From contig JAQGIJ010000035.1 in the NCBI GenBank assembly GCA_028291285.1, positions 1-9,740 of the forward strand: DNA of 9,740 nucleotides, given 5' to 3'. This document shows, piece after piece, positions 6,962-9,740 of the stretch. Under the pieces are notes generated by a model. That model did not search any database and was not told the origin of the DNA. It saw only the letters and a list, made by a program, of their open reading frames with translations. A program made the position numbers and the translations under genes. The first letter of the stretch is position 1; each line of letters begins with the position of its first letter. The DNA comes from Phenylobacterium sp. Lineage in GTDB: Bacteria > Pseudomonadota > Alphaproteobacteria > Caulobacterales > Caulobacteraceae.

Positions 6962-7107
6962 TTGCCTCCTACGCGGGCGCAGCCCCGCGCTGCAGGCCAT
7001 TCGGCCGAAAACTGCCCCGGGACGGTGACGCCCCCACGTCAGCCGGGCCTTGGCGGCTGGCTTCGACCGATGTTTTGATTTAGCCGTCCTCGTGGGGAGG
7101 GCGCGGC

Positions 7108-7114
7108 AGGAGGG
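7108..7114 (+). promoter_or_regulatory. Strong Shine-Dalgarno deciding the TTG start of the RsbQ-like gene
   Basis: AGGAGGG lies 6 bases before TTG 7121, a near-perfect ribosome site at good spacing. There is no in-frame ATG until residue 19, which would remove the conserved first strand (HHVKVSGRG). The strong site probably offsets the weak TTG initiation codon. Confidence 0.7.
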
Positions 7115-7120
7115 CGGATT

Positions 7121-7909
7121 TTGAACGTACTACAGCGTCATCATGTGAAGGTCAGCGGCCGCGGCGAGCGGGCCATGATCTTCGCGCACGGCTTTGGCTG
7201 CGACCAGAACATGTGGCGCTTCGTGGCCCCCGCGTTCGAGGACCGCTTCCGCGTGGTGCTGTTCGACCATGTGGGCGCCGGCGGGTCCGATTTGTCGGCC
7301 TACGCCCCTGGGAAATATGGCAGCCTGGAGGGCTACGCCGAAGACGTGGTCGAGATCGCGCACGCCTTGGACATCCGGAGTGGCGTGTATGTGGGACACT
7401 CGGTCAGCGCCATGATCGGCGTGCTGGCCAGCAAGATGGCGCCGGAGCTGTTTAGTGACCTTGTGATGGTCGGCCCTTCGCCCCGCTACATCGATGATGG
7501 CGACTATGTCGGCGGCTTTACCGAAGCGCAGATCCTTGAGCTGCTGGATTTCCTGGACAGCAATCACATGGGCTGGTCCGAGGCGATGGCGCCCGTGATC
7601 ATGGGCAACGCCGACCGGCCCGAACTCGCAGAGGAGCTGACCAACAGCTTCTGCCGGACCGATCCCGACATTGCCAAGCGCTTCGCCCGCACCACCTTCC
7701 TCTCGGATAATCGCGCGGACCTGGATGGAGTGGCTGCCCGCGCGCTGATCCTTCAGTGCTCGGAAGACGTGATCGCGCCGCCAGCCGTCGGCGAGTACGT
7801 GCACCGGAGGCTGCCCAATAGTCAGCTGGTGCTCATGAAGGCGACGGGCCACTGCCCCAACCTGAGTGCGCCGCAGGAGACCGTTGCGGCGATCCAGGCC
7901 TTTGTCTGA
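7121..7909 (+). CDS. rsbQ: RsbQ-like alpha/beta hydrolase
   Basis: The 262-residue product matches Bacillus subtilis RsbQ from end to end as I recall it: HHVKVSGRG at 7-15, FAHGFGCDQNMW at 21-32, VAPAFEDRFRVVLFDHVGAG at 35-54, YVGHSVSAMIG at 90-100, DLVMVGPSPRYIDD at 113-126, and ALILQCSEDVIAPPAVGEY at 208-226. The triad is Ser 94, Asp 216 and His 244. No signal peptide is present, so it is cytoplasmic. RsbQ is the energy-stress partner of the PAS-phosphatase RsbP and is thought to hydrolyse or deliver an unidentified small hydrophobic molecule; plant KAI2 and D14 receptors share the fold. Here it overlaps a kinase with an RsbP-like PAS domain by 8 bases, so the pair probably acts as one sensor. 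The family is clear; the ligand is unknown. Confidence 0.9.
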   Translation: MNVLQRHHVKVSGRGERAMIFAHGFGCDQNMWRFVAPAFEDRFRVVLFDHVGAGGSDLSAYAPGKYGSLEGYAEDVVEIAHALDIRSGVYVGHSVSAMIGVLASKMAPELFSDLVMVGPSPRYIDDGDYVGGFTEAQILELLDFLDSNHMGWSEAMAPVIMGNADRPELAEELTNSFCRTDPDIAKRFARTTFLSDNRADLDGVAARALILQCSEDVIAPPAVGEYVHRRLPNSQLVLMKATGHCPNLSAPQETVAAIQAFV

Positions 7910-9596
7910 GACACCGCCCCACGAGGAAGGCGCCCGGGCGTTCGAAGAAGACTTCGTCGATCTCTTCGAAAATGCGCCCTGCGGTTACCTGTCCGCCGAT
8001 CCGAGCGGCCGCATCGGCCAAGTCAATCAGACCCTCGCCAACTGGATAGGCTGCACCAAGCAAGAGATCGCGGGTCGCCGGTTCCAGGACCTCCTGAACA
8101 TCGCCGGCAAGATCTATTACGAGACCCACTTTTCGCCCCTGCTGCGGATGCAGGGGTTCTTTCACGAGGTGGCGCTCGACCTCGTCGGACGCGAAGGCCG
8201 CACCGTGCCCGTCCTGGTCAACGCCGTGGAGCGCCGTGACGAGGCGGGCGACGTCCAATTCCTCCGCATCACCGTCTTCAACGCGGCGGACCGCCGCCGC
8301 TATGAGCGCGAGCTTCTCGAGGCGCGACGCCGCGCCGATGAGGCCACGGCCGAGCTGCAAACGCTGAACCAAACCCTGGAAGAGCGGGTCGCCGAGGCGG
8401 TCGCGCAGCGCATGCAGGCCGAGGAGGCTCTGCGCCAATCGCAGAAGATGGAGGCGGTCGGCCAGCTCACCGGCGGCGTCGCGCACGACTTCAACAATCT
8501 CCTGACCGTGATCCTCGGGGGTCTTGAGAGCATCGGTCGGCAGGTTTCAACCTTGCCTCCGGGCGCCGCCGTGGAGCGCATCCAGAGATCGGCCGCCATG
8601 GCCGCGCATGCTGGAGAGCGCGCGGCAACCCTGACGGCGCGACTGCTGGCGTTTTCCCGTCGCCAGCCGCTCGACCCCAAGCCGCTCGACATCGCCCGGC
8701 TGGTCACCGGCCTGGCAGACATGCTCCAGCGCACCCTCGGCGAAACCATCGCCCTCGAGACGGTCACAGGGGCGGGTCTCTGGCGAACGATCGTCGACCC
8801 CGCCGAGCTCGAGAACGCCTTGGTGAACCTGGCGGTCAACGCCCGCGACTCCATGCCGTCCGGGGGCCGGCTGACGATTGAGACGACCAATGCCTTCCTT
8901 GACGAGGATTACGTGGCCACGATCGCCGAACCGGTCGCGGCCGGGCCTTACGTCCTGCTGGCGGTCACCGACACCGGCCAGGGAATGGACGCTGAGACCC
9001 TGACACGGGTCTTCGAGCCGTTCTTCACCACCAAGGCGGTGGGCAAGGGCACCGGCCTGGGGCTCAGCCAGGTCTATGGGTTCCTGCGCCAGTCCGGCGG
9101 TCACATCCGCATCTACAGCGAAGTCGGCGTCGGCACGACGGTGAAGCTCTATCTTCCGCGGCTGGTTGGCGACGTGCCGATCGCCCCCGCGCCGGTCACG
9201 GCGCCCACCGCCGCCGCCGCCCAGGGCGGAAGCGAGACCATCCTGGTCGTCGAAGATCACGACGACCTGCGCACCTACAGCACGGAGGTGCTCACCGATC
9301 TCGGCTATCGCGTGATCGCCGTCGGCGACGGCCGTCAGGCGCTGCAATTGCTGGCCACTGGTGAGCCAGTGGACTTGCTGTTCACCGATGTCGTGCTGCC
9401 CGAAGGGCTCGACGGTCGCAGCCTGGCCGATCAGGCGCAGGTAGGGCGGCCGGATCTCAAGGTGTTGTTCACCACCGGCTATACGCGCAACGCCATCGTC
9501 CACAACGACAAGCTCGACGCCGGGGTGGAGCTGATCTCCAAGCCGTTCACAGCGGAGGCCTTGGGGACCAGAGTGCGCACCCTCCTTGACCGCTGA
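7902..9596 (+). CDS. RsbP-type PAS hybrid histidine kinase with receiver
   Basis: From TTG 7902 the product has 564 residues. A PAS domain (about 18-130) opens with [15 protein letters not shown] and holds YYETH at 72-76, PLLRMQG at 79-85 and [11 protein letters not shown]; these match the PAS of RsbP more than typical kinase PAS domains. A coiled coil (about 131-185) leads to the HisKA helix with [11 protein letters not shown], phospho-His 195. The ATPase domain shows [10 protein letters not shown] (N box, Asn 313), DTGQGM (357-362), FEPFFTTK and GKGTGLGLS. After an Ala/Pro-rich linker comes a receiver with acidic pair Glu 451/Asp 452, phospho-Asp 496, Thr 524 and Lys 547. No membrane segments: a cytoplasmic sensor. 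The start overlaps the hydrolase stop by 8 bases. GTG 7866 is an alternative that adds 12 Arg-rich residues. No cognate regulator or output gene is in the window. Confidence 0.88.
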   Translation: MSETPPHEEGARAFEEDFVDLFENAPCGYLSADPSGRIGQVNQTLANWIGCTKQEIAGRRFQDLLNIAGKIYYETHFSPLLRMQGFFHEVALDLVGREGRTVPVLVNAVERRDEAGDVQFLRITVFNAADRRRYERELLEARRRADEATAELQTLNQTLEERVAEAVAQRMQAEEALRQSQKMEAVGQLTGGVAHDFNNLLTVILGGLESIGRQVSTLPPGAAVERIQRSAAMAAHAGERAATLTARLLAFSRRQPLDPKPLDIARLVTGLADMLQRTLGETIALETVTGAGLWRTIVDPAELENALVNLAVNARDSMPSGGRLTIETTNAFLDEDYVATIAEPVAAGPYVLLAVTDTGQGMDAETLTRVFEPFFTTKAVGKGTGLGLSQVYGFLRQSGGHIRIYSEVGVGTTVKLYLPRLVGDVPIAPAPVTAPTAAAAQGGSETILVVEDHDDLRTYSTEVLTDLGYRVIAVGDGRQALQLLATGEPVDLLFTDVVLPEGLDGRSLADQAQVGRPDLKVLFTTGYTRNAIVHNDKLDAGVELISKPFTAEALGTRVRTLLDR

Positions 9597-9599
9597 CGC

Positions 9600-9740
9600 T
9601 CTCAGGGTGGATGCCCTGGCGCTTGAGCAGTTTGCGCAGCAACTTCAGCGCCGCGGGCTTGTTGCGGCGGCGCTGGACCAGCATGTCGAGGACCTCGCCC
9701 TCGTCATCGACGGCGCGCCAGAGCCACATTCGCCGGCCGC
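9600..9740 (-). pseudogene. Truncated IS6-family transposase (DDE domain fragment)
   Basis: Reading leftward from the window edge, the minus strand encodes GRRMWLWRAVDDEGEVLD, then MLVQRRRNKPAALKLLRKLL and KRQGIHPE. This is the start of the IS6/IS26-type catalytic domain, where a GxRxYLWRAVDxxG strand carries the first catalytic Asp. After HPE the transposase should continue with a TD.L.SYGAA strand holding the second Asp, but here the sequence passes into the end of the kinase gene read backwards. The second Asp, the Glu and the C-terminus are missing, so it is inactive. The N-terminal part may lie beyond 9740. No terminal inverted repeat is seen at the junction, which suggests deletion rather than a simple insertion end. 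Confidence 0.75.

Larger units (their letters stand above)
6610..7120. other. GC-rich intergenic region between metabolic and signalling units
   Basis: About 510 bases separate the PhaC-like gene from the RsbQ-like gene. I see no convincing gene. A 22-codon frame from ATG 6737 to TGA 6805, behind a GGGAGG at 6725-6730, is the only start with a plausible ribosome site; its product is Arg/Ala-rich and unrecognised, so it may be the stub of a lost gene. There is a strong hairpin at 6625-6650 and another at 6944-6961. The stretch 6870-6935 (CTCACCC...GGGGACCTCCC...GGGGGCGGG) resembles dispersed intergenic repeats I associate with Caulobacter relatives, but only one copy is in this window. A promoter for the signalling genes should lie in about 7000-7105, yet no clear -35/-10 pair is visible. 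Confidence 0.5.

Noticed and set aside
7130..7852. Minus-strand open frame (240 codons) opposite the RsbQ-like gene
   Set aside because: The plus strand is a clear RsbQ homologue over its full length; the antisense product is His/Gly/Ala-rich without motifs.
8547..9503. Long minus-strand open frame (318 codons) opposite the histidine kinase
   Set aside because: It lies wholly opposite conserved kinase and receiver motifs and has low-complexity composition, so it is an antisense shadow.
9603..9618. CAGGG/CCCTG hairpin just after the kinase stop as a terminator
   Set aside because: The stem is only 5 base pairs, has no T-run, and is made of codons of the IS6 transposase fragment.
1..9740. CRISPR arrays, tRNA or rRNA genes
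   Set aside because: I saw no regularly spaced direct repeats and no tRNA- or rRNA-like segments on reading both strands.

Overview
The window looks like chromosomal or large-replicon DNA from a high-GC alphaproteobacterium. The basis is strong G/C preference at third codon positions, compact gene strings with 1-4 base start/stop overlaps, and an IS6-type transposase remnant. A Caulobacterales- or Rhizobiales-like source is a guess, because no marker gene is present. All intact genes lie on the + strand.

Left part (1-1037) is a gene graveyard. Bases 1-250 hold no confident gene. Around 380-604 there are coding-like fragments in two frames, ending at a TAG. A zinc-type alcohol dehydrogenase starts at 648 behind a good Shine-Dalgarno but is cut after about 17 residues. 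It runs straight into a lipoprotein-type cytochrome c whose recognisable pieces are scattered over all three frames.

Middle part (1075-6609) is a run of co-oriented metabolic genes. In order they are a small three-helix membrane protein, a Tat-signal Acg-like nitroreductase-fold flavoprotein, a DUF6544 protein, a Pta/Ptb-type phosphotransacylase, acetate kinase, and a PhaC-like alpha/beta hydrolase with a Cys nucleophile. From the DUF6544 gene onward the junctions overlap (TGATG, GTGA, ATGA). Phosphotransacylase plus acetate kinase would convert acyl-CoA to acyl-phosphate to acid plus ATP, and the PhaC-like protein suggests a link to hydroxyacyl-CoA or polyester metabolism. With the dead dehydrogenase and cytochrome alongside, the set resembles a low-oxygen or redox-balance cluster; this is inference. 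The PhaC-like gene carries a one-base frameshift near 6153, so it is broken or mis-sequenced.

Bases 6610-7120 form a GC-rich non-coding gap with a strong hairpin just after the PhaC-like gene.

Right part (7121-9596) is a two-gene signalling unit, and the most interesting item here. An RsbQ-like alpha/beta hydrolase (TTG start, strong Shine-Dalgarno) overlaps a hybrid histidine kinase whose N-terminal PAS domain resembles that of RsbP. In Bacillus subtilis RsbQ activates the PAS-PP2C phosphatase RsbP; here the same input pair appears joined to a histidine kinase plus receiver output. The window ends in a truncated IS6-family transposase (minus strand), cut within about 10 bases of the kinase stop codon.
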